Positions 10,818 to 22,730 of a DNA stretch of 23,072 bases are shown piece after piece. Location of the stretch: positions 1 through 23,072 of the forward strand of contig JOFO01000073.1 of NCBI GenBank assembly GCA_000721275.1, read 5' to 3'. Numbering within the stretch: the stretch's first letter is position 1; the number at the start of each line of letters is the position of its first letter. This DNA comes from Microtetraspora glauca. GTDB taxonomy: Bacteria > Actinomycetota > Actinomycetes > Streptomycetales > Streptomycetaceae. The notes under the pieces were generated by a model. It was not told the origin of the DNA, did no database searches, and saw only the letters and a program-made list of their open reading frames with translations. Made by a program: the position numbers and the translations under genes.

Positions 10818-10863
10818 CAGAGGGTTCCGCCACCTCCCCGCTCCCGACGAGAGAGACCGCATC

Positions 10864-12564
10864 GTGACCCCCTCCGTCCCTCCCGGTCCCGCCGGCCCCC
10901 TCCACCCCGAGGCATGCACCATCGGAGTCGACTTCGGCACCCTCTCCGGGCGGGCCGTCGTGGTCAGGGTCCGGGACGGTGCCGAGCTCGGGGCGGCGGT
11001 CCACGCGTACCGGCACGCCGTCATCGAGGACCGCCTCCCCTCCACCGGAGCCGCCCTGCCCCCGGACTGGGCCCTGCAGCACCCCGAGGACTGGCGCGAC
11101 GTGCTGCGCGTCGCCGTGCCCGCGGCGGTCGCCGACGCGGGCGTCGATCCGGACCGGATCATCGGCATCGCCACCGACTTCACCGCCTGCACGGTCCTGC
11201 CGACCGCCCCGGACGGCACCCCGCTCGCCCTGACGCCCGCGTGGGCCGGCCGCCCGCACGCCTGGCCCAAGCTGTGGAAGCACCACGCGGCCCAGGACCA
11301 GGCCGACCGGATCAACGCCCTCGCGCACGCCCGCGGCGAGAAGTGGATCGCGCGGTACGGCGGCCGGATCTCCGCCGAGTGGCAGTACGCGAAGGCCCTG
11401 CAGGTCCTGGAGGAGGACCCCGCCGTCTATGCCGCCTGCGCCCGCTGGATCGAGGCGGCCGACTGGATCGTCTGGCAGCTCACCGGCGCCGAGTCCCGGA
11501 ACACCTGCACCGCCGGCTACAAGGGCATCCACCAGGACGGGGCGTACCCGTCGCCGGACTTCCTCGCCCGCCTCCACCCGGACTTCGCCGACTTCCCCGC
11601 CACCCGCCTGGAGCACCCGCTCTCGCCCCTGGGCTCCCGCGTCGGCGGACTGAGCGCCGAGGCCGCGCGCTGGACGGGCCTGCCCGAGGGCATCGCCGTC
11701 GCCGCCGGCAACGTCGACGCCCACGTGGCCGCGCCCGCCGCGGGCGCCGTCGAGAACGGGCGGATGCTCGCCATCATGGGCACCTCCACCTGCCACGTCC
11801 TCAACGGCGCCACGCTCGCCGAGGTCCCCGGCATCTGCGGCGTCGTCGACGGCGGCATCGTCGACGGCGCCTACGGCTACGAGGCGGGCCAGAGCGCCGT
11901 CGGCGACATCTTCGCCTGGTGGCTCCGGCAGGGCGTCCCGGACGACTACCGCGCCGAGGCCGAGGCGGCGGGCGAGGACCTGCACCAGCTCCTCACCCGG
12001 AAGGCCGCCGGGCAGCCGGTCGGCGCGCACGGCCTGGTCGCCCTGGACTGGATGAACGGCAACCGTTCCCCCCTGGTCGACCACCACCTCTCCGGCGTCG
12101 TCGCGGGCCTCACCCTCGACACCCGGCCCGAGGACGTCTACCGCGCCCTGCTCGAATCCACCGCCTACGGAACCCGGTTGATCGTCGAGGGCTTCGAGGC
12201 GGGCGGGGTCCCCGTCGAGGAGTTCATCGTCACCGGAGGACTCAAGAAGAACGCGCTGCTCATGCAGATCCACGCCGACGTGCTGCGCCGCCCCGTCTCC
12301 GTCGGCACCTCCGAACAGGGCCCGGCCCTCGGCTCGGCCATCCACGCCGCCGTCGCCGCGGGCGCCCATCCCGACGTCCGCACCGCCGCCGCCGTCATGG
12401 GAAGCGTCCAGCGCCACGCGTACCTCCCCGATCCGGCACGCGCAGACGCCTACGACGCGCTGTTCGCCGAATACCGGGCCCTGCACGAGCACTTCGGCAC
12501 CGGCGCGGACCTCCTCCTGCACCGCCTCCGGCGCATCCGCAACACCGCGCGCGCCACCGGCTGA
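10864..12564 (+). CDS. araB: L-ribulokinase
   Basis: AraB phosphorylates L-ribulose with ATP to L-ribulose-5-phosphate in the L-arabinose pathway. The protein is 566 aa, about the same size as E. coli AraB. It is a FGGY-family kinase: the N-terminal ATPase-fold motif is GVDFGTLSGRAVVV (about residues 20-33), followed by ATDFTACTVLP and WAGRPHAWPKLWKHHAA. The C-terminal domain has MGTSTCHVL, LDWMNGNRSPL and FIVTGGLKKNALLMQIHADV, all AraB-like. The GTG start at 10864 follows a modest ribosome site (gagagag). It is the first gene of araB-araA-araD, downstream of a LacI-type operator. Confidence 0.95.
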   Translation: MTPSVPPGPAGPLHPEACTIGVDFGTLSGRAVVVRVRDGAELGAAVHAYRHAVIEDRLPSTGAALPPDWALQHPEDWRDVLRVAVPAAVADAGVDPDRIIGIATDFTACTVLPTAPDGTPLALTPAWAGRPHAWPKLWKHHAAQDQADRINALAHARGEKWIARYGGRISAEWQYAKALQVLEEDPAVYAACARWIEAADWIVWQLTGAESRNTCTAGYKGIHQDGAYPSPDFLARLHPDFADFPATRLEHPLSPLGSRVGGLSAEAARWTGLPEGIAVAAGNVDAHVAAPAAGAVENGRMLAIMGTSTCHVLNGATLAEVPGICGVVDGGIVDGAYGYEAGQSAVGDIFAWWLRQGVPDDYRAEAEAAGEDLHQLLTRKAAGQPVGAHGLVALDWMNGNRSPLVDHHLSGVVAGLTLDTRPEDVYRALLESTAYGTRLIVEGFEAGGVPVEEFIVTGGLKKNALLMQIHADVLRRPVSVGTSEQGPALGSAIHAAVAAGAHPDVRTAAAVMGSVQRHAYLPDPARADAYDALFAEYRALHEHFGTGADLLLHRLRRIRNTARATG

Positions 12565-12579
12565 CCGACCGCCTGCCCG

Positions 12580-12637
12580 CCTCCGTACCTCCCCGCCGCA
12601 CACCTCCCCGCCCCCGCACCTTCCCGCCCGGTACCTC
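12580..12637 (+). repeat. C-rich, G-poor araB-araA spacer with short direct repeats
   Basis: Within the 90-base gap, ACCTCCCCGCC occurs at 12588 and 12602 and a variant ACCTTCCCGCC at 12618. The stretch is unusually poor in G for this genome, so its RNA should be little structured. The araA ribosome site (gaggag) follows. Confidence 0.45.
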
Positions 12638-12654
12638 CGAGGAGCACACCCGAC

Positions 12655-14163
12655 ATGACGCTCGCCCCGCCCGACCGCGAGATCTGGTTTCTCACCGGCA
12701 GCCAGGCCCTCTACGGCGAGGACACCCTCGCCCAGGTCGCCGACCAGTCCCGCGTCCTCCACGACACCCTCGCGGACCAGCCCGGACTGACGGTCCGGCT
12801 GGTGTGGAAGCCGGTCCTCACCGACGCCGCCGCCATCCGCGCCGTCTGCCTGGAGGCCAACGCCGACGACCGCTGCGTCGGCCTGATCGCCTGGATGCAC
12901 ACCTTCTCCCCGGCCAAGATGTGGATCGCCGGCCTCGACGCCCTGCGCAAGCCGCTGCTCCACCTGCACACCCAGGCCAACCGCGAACTGCCCTGGGCCA
13001 CCATCGACATGGACTTCATGAACCTGAACCAGGCCGCCCACGGCGACCGCGAGTTCGGCTTCGTCCAGACCCGCCTCGGCGTGCCCCGCAAGACCGTCGC
13101 CGGCCACGTCTCCGACCCCGGCGTCGTCGACCGCGTCGCCGGATGGGCCCGCGCCGCCGCCGGCCGCGCCGAACTCACCACCCTCAAACTCGCCCGGTTC
13201 GGCGACAACATGCGCGACGTCGCCGTCACCGAGGGCGACAAGGTCGAGGCGCAGCTGCGGTTCGGGGTCTCGGTCAACACGTACGGCGTCAACGACCTGG
13301 TCGCCGCGGTCGACGCCGCCGACGAGGCCGCCGTCACCGCCCTCGTGAAGGAGTACCAGGACCTCTACGCGCTCGCCCCCGAGCTGCGGCCCGGCGGTGA
13401 GCGCCACGACTCCCTGCGCTACGCCGCCCGCATCGAGGCAGGCCTGCGCGCCTTCCTCACGGAGGGCGGCTTCCGCGCCTTCACCACCAACTTCGAGGAC
13501 CTCGGCGGCCTGCGGCAACTGCCCGGGCTCGCCGTGCAGCGCCTGATGGCCGACGGGTACGGCTTCGGCGGCGAGGGCGACTGGAAGACGGCCACCCTGC
13601 TGCGCACCCTCAAGGCGATGGCGCACGGCCTGCCCGGCGGCACCTCCTTCATGGAGGACTACACCTACGACCTCACGCCCGGCCGGGAACTCATCCTCGG
13701 CGCTCACATGCTGGAGGTCTGTCCGTCGCTCACCACGGCCCGGCCGTCGTGCGAGATCCATCCGCTCGGCATCGGCGGACGGGAGGACCCGGTCCGCCTC
13801 GTCTTCGACGCGGACCCCGGTCCCGCGGTCGTCGTCGGCCTCGCGGACATGGGCGACCGGTTCCGGCTCGTCGCCAACCGCATCGACGTCGTCGCCCCGC
13901 CCGAGCCGCTGCCCGCGCTCCCCGTCGCCCGGGCCGTCTGGCGGCCCCGCCCCGACCTGCGTACCTCCACCGAGGCGTGGCTGACGGCCGGAGCGCCCCA
14001 CCACACCGTGCTGACCACCGCTCTCGTCGGCGAGGAGCTCGACGACCTCGCCGAGATGCTGCGGACCGAACTCGCCGTCATCGACGAGGACACCACGGTC
14101 CGGCGCTTCACGCGCGAGCTGCGCTGGAACCAGGCGTACCACCGTCTGGCGCAGAGCCTGTGA
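12655..14163 (+). CDS. araA: L-arabinose isomerase
   Basis: AraA converts L-arabinose to L-ribulose, the first step of cytoplasmic arabinose breakdown, and needs a divalent metal such as Mn. The protein is 502 aa against 500 in E. coli. The N-terminus [17 protein letters not shown] is characteristic. The metal and catalytic set known in E. coli AraA (Glu306, Glu333, His350, His450) is matched by Glu307 in GGEGDWKTA, Glu334 in [11 protein letters not shown], His351 in [10 protein letters not shown] and His449/450 in APHHTVLT. The ATG at 12655 follows an excellent ribosome site (cgaggag). It overlaps no neighbour: araB ends 90 bases upstream, while araD follows closely. Confidence 0.97.
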   Translation: MTLAPPDREIWFLTGSQALYGEDTLAQVADQSRVLHDTLADQPGLTVRLVWKPVLTDAAAIRAVCLEANADDRCVGLIAWMHTFSPAKMWIAGLDALRKPLLHLHTQANRELPWATIDMDFMNLNQAAHGDREFGFVQTRLGVPRKTVAGHVSDPGVVDRVAGWARAAAGRAELTTLKLARFGDNMRDVAVTEGDKVEAQLRFGVSVNTYGVNDLVAAVDAADEAAVTALVKEYQDLYALAPELRPGGERHDSLRYAARIEAGLRAFLTEGGFRAFTTNFEDLGGLRQLPGLAVQRLMADGYGFGGEGDWKTATLLRTLKAMAHGLPGGTSFMEDYTYDLTPGRELILGAHMLEVCPSLTTARPSCEIHPLGIGGREDPVRLVFDADPGPAVVVGLADMGDRFRLVANRIDVVAPPEPLPALPVARAVWRPRPDLRTSTEAWLTAGAPHHTVLTTALVGEELDDLAEMLRTELAVIDEDTTVRRFTRELRWNQAYHRLAQSL

Positions 14164-14198
14164 CCGCGCCCGCCGCCCCCACGAGGAGGGAGCCCGCC

Positions 14199-14912
14199 GT
14201 GAACACCACCGTCTCCAGGGAGCTGCGCCGGGAGGTGCTGGAGGCCAACCTCCGCATCCCGCGGGCCGGTCTCGCCACCCTCACCTGGGGCAACGTGAGC
14301 GGAGTCGACCGGGAGGCCGGCGTCTTCGTCATCAAGCCCTCCGGCGTGACCTACGACCGCCTGACCGAGGACGACCTGGTCGTCGTCTCCCTGGCCGACG
14401 GCCTTGTGGTGGAGGGGCACTTGCGCCCGTCCACCGACACGGAGACGCACCGCAGCCTCTACCTGGCCTTCCCGTCGATCGGCGGGGTGACCCACACCCA
14501 CTCCACCCACGCCGTCGCCTTCGCGCAGGCCCGGCGGGCGATCCCGGTGCTCGGCACGACCCACGCGGACACCTTCAACGGTCCCGTGCCCGTCACCGCG
14601 CCCCTCACCGCCGAGCAGTGCGCCGCGGACTACGAGTTCCACACCGGCCAGGTCATCGTGGACCTGCTCGAACGGGACGACACCCGGGCCCGGGAGGTGC
14701 CCGGCGCCCTGGTCGCCCACCACGGTCCGTTCACCTGGGGTGCCACCGCCACCGCCTCCCTGGAGCACGCCATCGTCTGCGAGGCGGTGGCCGAGATGGC
14801 CCTCCACACCCTCGCCCTGGGCCCGGTCGCACCGCCGCAGCACCTCCTGGACCGCCACTTCACCCGCAAGCACGGCCCGGATGCGTACTACGGCAACCCC
14901 GCCTCCGCCTGA
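14199..14912 (+). CDS. araD: L-ribulose-5-phosphate 4-epimerase
   Basis: AraD converts L-ribulose-5-phosphate to D-xylulose-5-phosphate, which enters the pentose phosphate pathway. It is a class II aldolase-fold enzyme, 237 aa (E. coli 231). Zinc ligands are His99 and His101 in THTHSTHA and His175 in VAHHGPFTWG. Asp124 in THADTF corresponds to catalytic Asp120 of E. coli, and the tail KHGPDAYYG carries the conserved tyrosines. I chose the GTG at 14199 because aggaggg (14184-14190) is well placed. An in-frame GTG at 14160 overlapping the araA stop is possible but would add 13 low-complexity residues. It is the last gene of the ara operon, followed directly by a strong terminator. Confidence 0.95.
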   Translation: MNTTVSRELRREVLEANLRIPRAGLATLTWGNVSGVDREAGVFVIKPSGVTYDRLTEDDLVVVSLADGLVVEGHLRPSTDTETHRSLYLAFPSIGGVTHTHSTHAVAFAQARRAIPVLGTTHADTFNGPVPVTAPLTAEQCAADYEFHTGQVIVDLLERDDTRAREVPGALVAHHGPFTWGATATASLEHAIVCEAVAEMALHTLALGPVAPPQHLLDRHFTRKHGPDAYYGNPASA

Positions 14913-14919
14913 CCCCGCC

Positions 14920-14950
14920 GAGGGGAGCCGGGATCGTCCCGGCTCCCCTC
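14920..14950. terminator. Bidirectional terminator between araD and xlnA
   Basis: A perfect 14-bp inverted repeat (gaggggagccggga, 14920-14933; tcccggctcccctc, 14937-14950) has a 3-base loop. It lies between the facing ends of araD and the xylanase gene. Confidence 0.85.
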
Positions 14951-14976
14951 CCTGGTGCGGGGGTCAGCGGACCGGA

Positions 14977-17977
<3,001 letters not shown>

Positions 17978-18018
17978 CTTCTCTCCTCCGGGCAGATTCC
18001 GTCGGCGCCGACAGGTAT

Positions 18019-18063
18019 CGCAAACTTTCGATGAGTTTCCGGGCGCTCGGACGCGCTTGTCAA
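18019..18063 (-). promoter_or_regulatory. Promoter of the second lacI gene with operator-like site
   Basis: On the minus strand, TTGACA (18063-18058) and GAAACT (18039-18034) are 18 bases apart. An imperfect palindrome CGAAAGTTTGCG (18030-18019) covers the expected transcription start. This would fit autoregulation. Confidence 0.5.
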
Positions 18064-18106
18064 CCCCGCGAACAGTCGCCGGACGCAGATTAATGGACGC
18101 GGGGGG

Positions 18107-18135
18107 TTGACCCATAAGCCCTGCGTTCCTAGTTT
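18107..18135 (+). promoter_or_regulatory. Promoter of the GH62 gene
   Basis: TTGACC (18107-18112) and TAGTTT (18130-18135) are 17 bases apart, close to the main vegetative promoter consensus of Streptomyces. The expected transcription start is near 18142, leaving a leader of about 85 nt. Confidence 0.65.
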
Positions 18136-18162
18136 GTGGCAGCGCGGAATTCGAGAGTATTT

Positions 18163-18175
18163 CGAAAAGTTTTCG
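18163..18175. promoter_or_regulatory. Operator-like palindrome in the GH62 leader
   Basis: CGAAAAGTTTTCG is a perfect palindrome of six-base arms around one G, about 20-30 bases downstream of the expected transcription start. A protein bound here could block elongation. Related sites occur at 16639-16651, 16702-16719 and 18019-18030. Confidence 0.6.
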
Positions 18176-18227
18176 GGCGCAGTCCGCCCCGGCATTCCCC
18201 TCCCCACCCCCTTGAGGAGCACCCCTG

Positions 18228-19706
18228 ATGAGAACGCACCACCCGCCCCTGATCCTCGGCCTCGTCCTCGCGGTCCTGTCGTCCCTGCTGCTCGGGGCCT
18301 CCCTCCTCACGGCCCCGCCCGCCGCCGCGGCGACCGTCGACACCAACGCCTGGTACGTGCTGGTCAACCGCACCAGCGGCAAGGCCCTCGACGTGTACAA
18401 CCTGTCGACGAGCGACGGCGCCCGCATCACCCAGTGGACCCGGAACGACCAGAACCAGCAGCAGTGGCAGTTCGTCGCCTCCGGCGACGGCTACTACCGC
18501 GTCAAGTCCCGCCACTCCGGCAAGGTCCTGGACGTCCAGAACGGCTCCACCGCCAACGGCGCCGCGATCGTCCAGTGGTCCGACGCGAACGGCACCAACC
18601 AGCAGTGGCGGCTCGCCGACAGCGCCGACGGCCACGTCCGGCTCGTCGCCCGCCACAGCGGCAAGGCCCTCGAAGTCCAGGGCGCCTCCACCGCCGACGG
18701 CGCGAACGTCGTCCAGTACGACGACTGGGGCGGCGCCAACCAGCAGTGGCGGCTCGTCAAGGTCGGCTCCGGCACCCCGGGCACCTGCGAGCTCCCGTCG
18801 GCGTACCGCTGGTCCTCGACGGGCGCGCTGGCGCAGCCCCGCCCCGAATGGGCGGCGCTCAAGGACTTCACCGTCGCCCCCCACAACGGCAAGCAGGTCG
18901 TCTACGGGACGACCCACGGAGCCGCCGGGACGGGCAGGGGCTGGGGCGGGATGAGCTTCACCCCGTTCACCACCTGGCCGGAGATGGCCGCGGCCGGCCA
19001 GAGCGCCCTTCCGTTCACCGCCGTCGCGCCCTCGCTCTTCTACTTCGCGCCGAAGAACGTCTGGGTGCTCGCCTACCAGTGGGGCGGCTCCTCCTTCTCG
19101 TACCGGACGTCGAGCGATCCCGCGAACCCGAACGGCTGGTCGGCGGAGCAGGTGCTCTTCACCGGCACCCTCGCGGACTCGGGCACCGGTCCCATCGACC
19201 ACGCCCTGATCGCCGACGGGTCGAACATGTACCTGTTCTTCGCCGGTGACAACGGCAAGATCTACCGGGCGAGCATGCCCCTCGGGAACTTCCCCGGCAG
19301 CTTCGGCTCCTCGTACACGACGATCATGAGCGACACGGTGAAGAACCTGTTCGAGGCCCCGCAGGTCTACAAGCTCCAGGGCCAGAACCGCTACCTCATG
19401 ATCGTCGAGGCGCGCGGGGCGAACGAGGACCGCTACTTCCGCTCGTTCACGGCGACCAGCCTGAACGGCACGTGGACGCCGCAGGCCGCGACGGAGAGCA
19501 ACCCCTTCGCCGGCAAGGCCAACAGCGGCGCCACCTGGACCGACGACATCAGCCACGGCGAGCTGCTGCGCACCAGCGCCGACCAGACGATGACCGTCGA
19601 CCCCTGCAACCTCCAGCTGCTGTACCAGGGCCGCAGCCCCGCCTCCGACGGCGTCGACTACGGCCTGCTGCCCTACCGTCCCGGCCTGCTCACCCTGCGG
19701 CGCTGA
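18228..19706 (+). CDS. abfB: Secreted alpha-L-arabinofuranosidase, GH62 with N-terminal CBM13
   Basis: It removes L-arabinofuranose side chains from arabinoxylan outside the cell. The protein is 492 aa. The ATG at 18228 follows ttgaggag. The signal peptide (about 1-35) has a long hydrophobic core and ends near [10 protein letters not shown]. Residues about 40-178 form a CBM13 ricin-B trefoil with QxW motifs QQW at 78-80, 125-127 and 172-174. After a short linker (180-187), the GH62 five-bladed propeller spans about 188-492. Likely active-site acids are Asp213 in LKDFTVAP, Asp324 in GPIDHALI and Glu376 in LFEAPQVY, judged by family motif and not checked by alignment. Domain order is the reverse of the nearby xylanase. 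The AbfB symbol follows the Streptomyces GH62 enzymes and is moderately certain. Confidence 0.92.
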   Translation: MRTHHPPLILGLVLAVLSSLLLGASLLTAPPAAAATVDTNAWYVLVNRTSGKALDVYNLSTSDGARITQWTRNDQNQQQWQFVASGDGYYRVKSRHSGKVLDVQNGSTANGAAIVQWSDANGTNQQWRLADSADGHVRLVARHSGKALEVQGASTADGANVVQYDDWGGANQQWRLVKVGSGTPGTCELPSAYRWSSTGALAQPRPEWAALKDFTVAPHNGKQVVYGTTHGAAGTGRGWGGMSFTPFTTWPEMAAAGQSALPFTAVAPSLFYFAPKNVWVLAYQWGGSSFSYRTSSDPANPNGWSAEQVLFTGTLADSGTGPIDHALIADGSNMYLFFAGDNGKIYRASMPLGNFPGSFGSSYTTIMSDTVKNLFEAPQVYKLQGQNRYLMIVEARGANEDRYFRSFTATSLNGTWTPQAATESNPFAGKANSGATWTDDISHGELLRTSADQTMTVDPCNLQLLYQGRSPASDGVDYGLLPYRPGLLTLRR

Positions 19707-19762
19707 CGACACCGGCCCGGCGGGCCCCGGCCCTCCGCCGGCCGCGCCACGGAAGGCCGGAC

Positions 19763-19791
19763 CCCCGCCCCCGCGACCCGCGAGGGCGGGG
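19763..19791 (+). terminator. Hairpin after the GH62 gene
   Basis: Arms ccccgcccccgcg (19763-19775) and cgcgagggcgggg (19779-19791) pair over 13 positions with one mismatch and a 3-base loop. It lies 57 bases after the stop and separates this gene from the oxidoreductase gene. Confidence 0.6.
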
Positions 19792-19837
19792 CCCCGCCGC
19801 ACGAATGGCAGGGCCCCGGGGGCGGACTTAGCCTGCT

Positions 19838-19853
19838 CGGAGGTGTACCTCCG
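19838..19853 (+). promoter_or_regulatory. Inverted repeat just upstream of the oxidoreductase gene
   Basis: CGGAGGT and ACCTCCG are separated by two bases. The left arm contains a ribosome-site-like GGAGG, so in RNA the repeat would hide it. It could also be a protein-binding site. The start codon is 19 bases further on. Confidence 0.45.
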
Positions 19854-19871
19854 CCGGAAGGGCTGACGATC

Positions 19872-22190
19872 GTGACCGTCGAGAAGGACGCGCCGGAAGA
19901 CGGGGCGGAGTCGCGCGTCGGCCCCGAACCCCAGGGGAAGCCCGAGTTCCACCCGTACCACCACCCGGCCGCCGGCTGGGGCGCGGCGAAGAGCGTGACG
20001 CGGTTCATGGTGCGCGAGCGCGCCCTCCCGCTGGACGGGCCCCGGGCGATCATGAAGATGAACCACGAGAACACCGGCTTCGACTGCCCCGGATGCGCGT
20101 GGCCCGACGACACCAAGGGCCTCCACCTGGACATCTGCGAGAACGGCATCAAGCACGTCACGTGGGAGATGACCGCCAAGCGGGTCGGCCGGGAGTTCTT
20201 CGCCGCGCACACGGTGTCGGAGCTGGCCGGGTGGACCGACCACGACCTGGAGGACCAGGGCCGGCTGACCGAGCCGATGGTCTACGACCCCGCCACCGAC
20301 CACTACGTGCCGATCAGCTGGAAGGACGCCTTCGAGCTGGTCGGCCGGACGCTCCGCGGCCTCGGCGACCCGAACCGGGCGTCCTTCTACACCTCCGGCC
20401 GGCTCGGCAACGAAGCCACCTTCCTCTACCAGCTGATGGCCCGCGAACTGGGCACCAACAACCTGCCCGACTGCTCCAACATGTGCCACGAGGCCAGCGG
20501 CCGGGCCCTCCGGGCGTCCTTGGGCACCGGCAAGGGCACGGTCGACCTCCAGGACTGGGAGACCACGGACGCGCTCTTCATCCTCGGGGTGAACGCCGCG
20601 TCGAACGCGCCCCGGATGCTCACCGCGCTGGCGGAGGCGTACCGCCGCGGCGCCCAGATCGTGCACGTGAACCCGCTGGTCGAGGCGGCCGCCACCCGCA
20701 CGATCATCCCGCACGACTTCCGGGACATGGCCACCTTCCGCGCCACCCCGACCAGCACCCTCAACCTCCAGCCCCGGATCGGCGGCGACATGGCGCTGCT
20801 CCGCGGCATGGCGAAGGCCGTCCTGGAGCGTGCGGCCACCGACCCGAAGGCGCTGGACCGCGAGTTCATCGACCGGCACACGCACGGCTTCGAGGAGTAC
20901 CGCGCGCTGTGCGAGGCCACGCCCTGGGAGGAGATCGAGCGCCAGTCGGGCCTGAGCCGCGACGACGTCCTCAGGGCCGCCCGGGTGTACGAGGAGGCCG
21001 ACCGCAGCATCGTCAGCTGGTGCCTGGGCGTCACCCAGCACGAGCACGGCGTCGACACCGTCCGCGAGATCGTCAACCTGCTGCTGCTCCGCGGCAACCT
21101 GGGCCGCGAGGGCGCGGGCCCCTCTCCCGTACGCGGCCACAGCAACGTCCAGGGCAACCGCACCTGCGGGATCGACCACCGGCCCGCCCCGGCGTTCCTG
21201 GACCGGCTCGCCGAGGTCTGCGCGATCGACCCGCCGCGCGCGCCCGGCCTGGACACCGTCGGCACCATCAAGGCGATGCTCGACGGCGACGTGACCGTGT
21301 TCGTCGGCATGGGCGGCAACTTCGCGCTCGCCGCCCCGGACACCCCGCTGACGTTCGAGGCGCTGCGGCGGTGCGAGCTGACCGTGCAGGTGAGCACGAA
21401 ACTCAACCGCAGCCACGTCGTGCACGGACGGCGGGCGCTGATCCTGCCGTGCCTCGGCAGGACGGAGAAGGACCACCAGCGCAAGGGCGTCCAGAGCACG
21501 TCCGTCGAGGACTCGATGAGCATGGTGCACCTGTCGACCGGGATGAAGCGCCCCGCCTCGCCGCACCTGCTGTCCGAGGCGGCCATCGTCGCCGGCATGG
21601 CACGCGCCGCGCTGCCGGACAGCGCGACACCGTGGGAGTGGTACGTCGAGGACTACGACCGCGTCCGCGACACCATGGCCAAGGTCCTCGACGGCTTCGA
21701 GGACTTCAACCGCCGGGTGCGGCTCCCGCTGGGCTTCCGGATCAAGCAGCCGGCCCGCGAGCTCGTGTTCCTCACCCCGTCCGGCAAGGCCGAGTTCTCC
21801 GCCGCCCCCCTGCCCGACGTGGTGCCCGAGCCCGGCACGCTGGCCCTCGGCACCATGCGGTCCCACGACCAGTGGAACACCACCGTCTACTCCGCCGACG
21901 ACCGCTACCGGGGCGTGAGGAACCTGCGCACCCTGATCTTCATGAACCGCGCCGACATGCGCGAGCGCGGCATCGCGGACATGGCCCGGGTCGACATCAC
22001 GAGCACGGCCAGGGACGGCAGCCGCCGCTGCCTGAAGGGCTATGTGGCGGTCCCGTACGACATCCCGCGCGGCTGCGCGGCCGGCTACATGCCGGAGATG
22101 AACGTGCTGTGCGCCCTCGGCGACTACAGCACCCAGAGCGACCAGCCGATCATGAAGCACCTGAAGGTGACCGTCGCCCCGGCCGCCTGA
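19872..22190 (+). CDS. FdhF/YdeP-like molybdopterin oxidoreductase
   Basis: A large cytoplasmic oxidoreductase, 772 aa, of the family containing E. coli YdeP (about 759 aa) and related to formate dehydrogenase alpha subunits. The GTG at 19872 follows ggaaggg at nine bases. No Tat or Sec signal is seen. Early on, FDCPGCAWPD (70-79) holds Cys72 and Cys75, with Cys89 further on; a complete four-Cys cluster set is not evident. FYTSGRLGNEATFLYQ (172-187) and DCSNMCHEASG (200-210) are family signatures, and Cys205 is the likely Mo ligand. RGNLGREGAGPSPVRGHSNV and the LPCLGRTEKD region fit the cofactor-binding domains. The substrate is unknown; formate should not be assumed. A Mop-type protein and modA follow, fitting a need for molybdenum. 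Confidence 0.88.
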   Translation: MTVEKDAPEDGAESRVGPEPQGKPEFHPYHHPAAGWGAAKSVTRFMVRERALPLDGPRAIMKMNHENTGFDCPGCAWPDDTKGLHLDICENGIKHVTWEMTAKRVGREFFAAHTVSELAGWTDHDLEDQGRLTEPMVYDPATDHYVPISWKDAFELVGRTLRGLGDPNRASFYTSGRLGNEATFLYQLMARELGTNNLPDCSNMCHEASGRALRASLGTGKGTVDLQDWETTDALFILGVNAASNAPRMLTALAEAYRRGAQIVHVNPLVEAAATRTIIPHDFRDMATFRATPTSTLNLQPRIGGDMALLRGMAKAVLERAATDPKALDREFIDRHTHGFEEYRALCEATPWEEIERQSGLSRDDVLRAARVYEEADRSIVSWCLGVTQHEHGVDTVREIVNLLLLRGNLGREGAGPSPVRGHSNVQGNRTCGIDHRPAPAFLDRLAEVCAIDPPRAPGLDTVGTIKAMLDGDVTVFVGMGGNFALAAPDTPLTFEALRRCELTVQVSTKLNRSHVVHGRRALILPCLGRTEKDHQRKGVQSTSVEDSMSMVHLSTGMKRPASPHLLSEAAIVAGMARAALPDSATPWEWYVEDYDRVRDTMAKVLDGFEDFNRRVRLPLGFRIKQPARELVFLTPSGKAEFSAAPLPDVVPEPGTLALGTMRSHDQWNTTVYSADDRYRGVRNLRTLIFMNRADMRERGIADMARVDITSTARDGSRRCLKGYVAVPYDIPRGCAAGYMPEMNVLCALGDYSTQSDQPIMKHLKVTVAPAA

Positions 22191-22262
22191 GCCGTCCCCG
22201 GGCCGCCCCCTGCGGCGGAGCCGTTCGTCGGTTCCTACGGCACCCTCGCATCCGCGATGGAG

Positions 22263-22307
22263 GGTCGCATGATCTTGTTGCAGGTGCGACCCCCGACGGC
22301 CTACGGT
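22263..22307 (+). promoter_or_regulatory. Promoter of the HTH-TOBE gene with flanking inverted repeat
   Basis: TACGGT (22302-22307) ends seven bases before the ATG, the spacing expected of a leaderless actinobacterial gene. TTGCAG (22278-22283) lies 18 bases upstream of it as a possible -35. A perfect 7-bp inverted repeat, GGTCGCA (22263-22269) and TGCGACC (22285-22291), brackets the -35 and may be an operator. Confidence 0.55.
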
Positions 22308-22314
22308 GACGCCC

Positions 22315-22710
22315 ATGCAGTCCTACACCATCGGCCAGGCCGCACGTCTCCTCGGGGTCAGCCCCGACACGGCACGGCGCTGGGCCGACGCGGGCCGGGT
22401 CGCCACCCACCGCGACGAGAGCGGGCGACGCGTGATCGACGGGAAGTCGCTCGCCGCGTTCGCCGTGGAGATCGCGCAGGCCGACGGCGAGGACGACGAC
22501 CCGTCGTACACGACGGCCCGCAACGCGTTCCCGGGGATCGTCACGGCGGTCAAGCTCGGGGACGTCGCCGCCCAGGTCACCGTCCAGGCCGGTCCCCACC
22601 GGCTCGTCTCCCTGCTGACCAGGGAGGCCGTGGAGGAGTTGGGGCTGGAGGTCGGCATGCGGGCCACCGCCCGCGTGAAGTCCACCAGCGTGCACATCGA
22701 CCGCACCTGA
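22315..22710 (+). CDS. Small HTH-TOBE (Mop) molybdate-responsive regulator candidate
   Basis: A 131-aa protein with two parts. Residues 1-50 form a MerR/excisionase-like winged HTH (SYTIGQAARLLGVSPDTARRWADAGRV). Residues about 64-131 form a single TOBE/Mop domain (ARNAFPGIVTAVKLGDVAAQ to VKSTSVHIDR), a fold that binds molybdate or tungstate. An Asp/Glu-rich linker (AQADGEDDDPS) separates them. The ATG at 22315 is preferred over the GTG at 22306 because a -10 hexamer lies seven bases upstream and no ribosome site exists, which points to leaderless translation. It precedes modA by 20 bases and probably controls molybdate uptake genes. It differs from classical ModE, which has a larger HTH and tandem Mop domains. 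Confidence 0.85.
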   Translation: MQSYTIGQAARLLGVSPDTARRWADAGRVATHRDESGRRVIDGKSLAAFAVEIAQADGEDDDPSYTTARNAFPGIVTAVKLGDVAAQVTVQAGPHRLVSLLTREAVEELGLEVGMRATARVKSTSVHIDRT

Positions 22711-22730
22711 CACCCGGAGCCCAGACCCCC

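Larger units (their letters stand above)
10089..10863. other. 775-bp non-coding region upstream of araB
   Basis: No credible gene is seen. Open frames here on both strands are Arg/Pro/Ala-rich, overlap each other and lack family features. The left part (10125-10315) holds degenerate GGTACG-type repeats. A rare T6 run lies at 10595-10600. The right end holds a 14-bp palindrome (10724-10737) and the araB promoter-operator (10788-10817). Confidence 0.65.

Noticed and set aside
10810..14142. A very long open frame antisense to araB-araA
   Set aside because: It is antisense to two clear enzymes and reads as low-complexity Gly/Val/Glu/Arg sequence. Such frames arise from third-position GC bias in Streptomyces.
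14160..14198. GTG at 14160 as the araD start
   Set aside because: It overlaps the araA stop but has no ribosome site. The GTG at 14199 has aggaggg in place and gives the usual family length.
17978..18430. Longer N-terminus for the second LacI protein
   Set aside because: It crosses the promoter region and the start of the GH62 gene. The TTG at 17977 has a good ribosome site and places the HTH at the N-terminus.
18129..22316. A nearly 1400-codon open frame antisense to the GH62 and oxidoreductase genes
   Set aside because: It has no recognisable domain and a biased composition, and it is fully explained by the real genes on the other strand.
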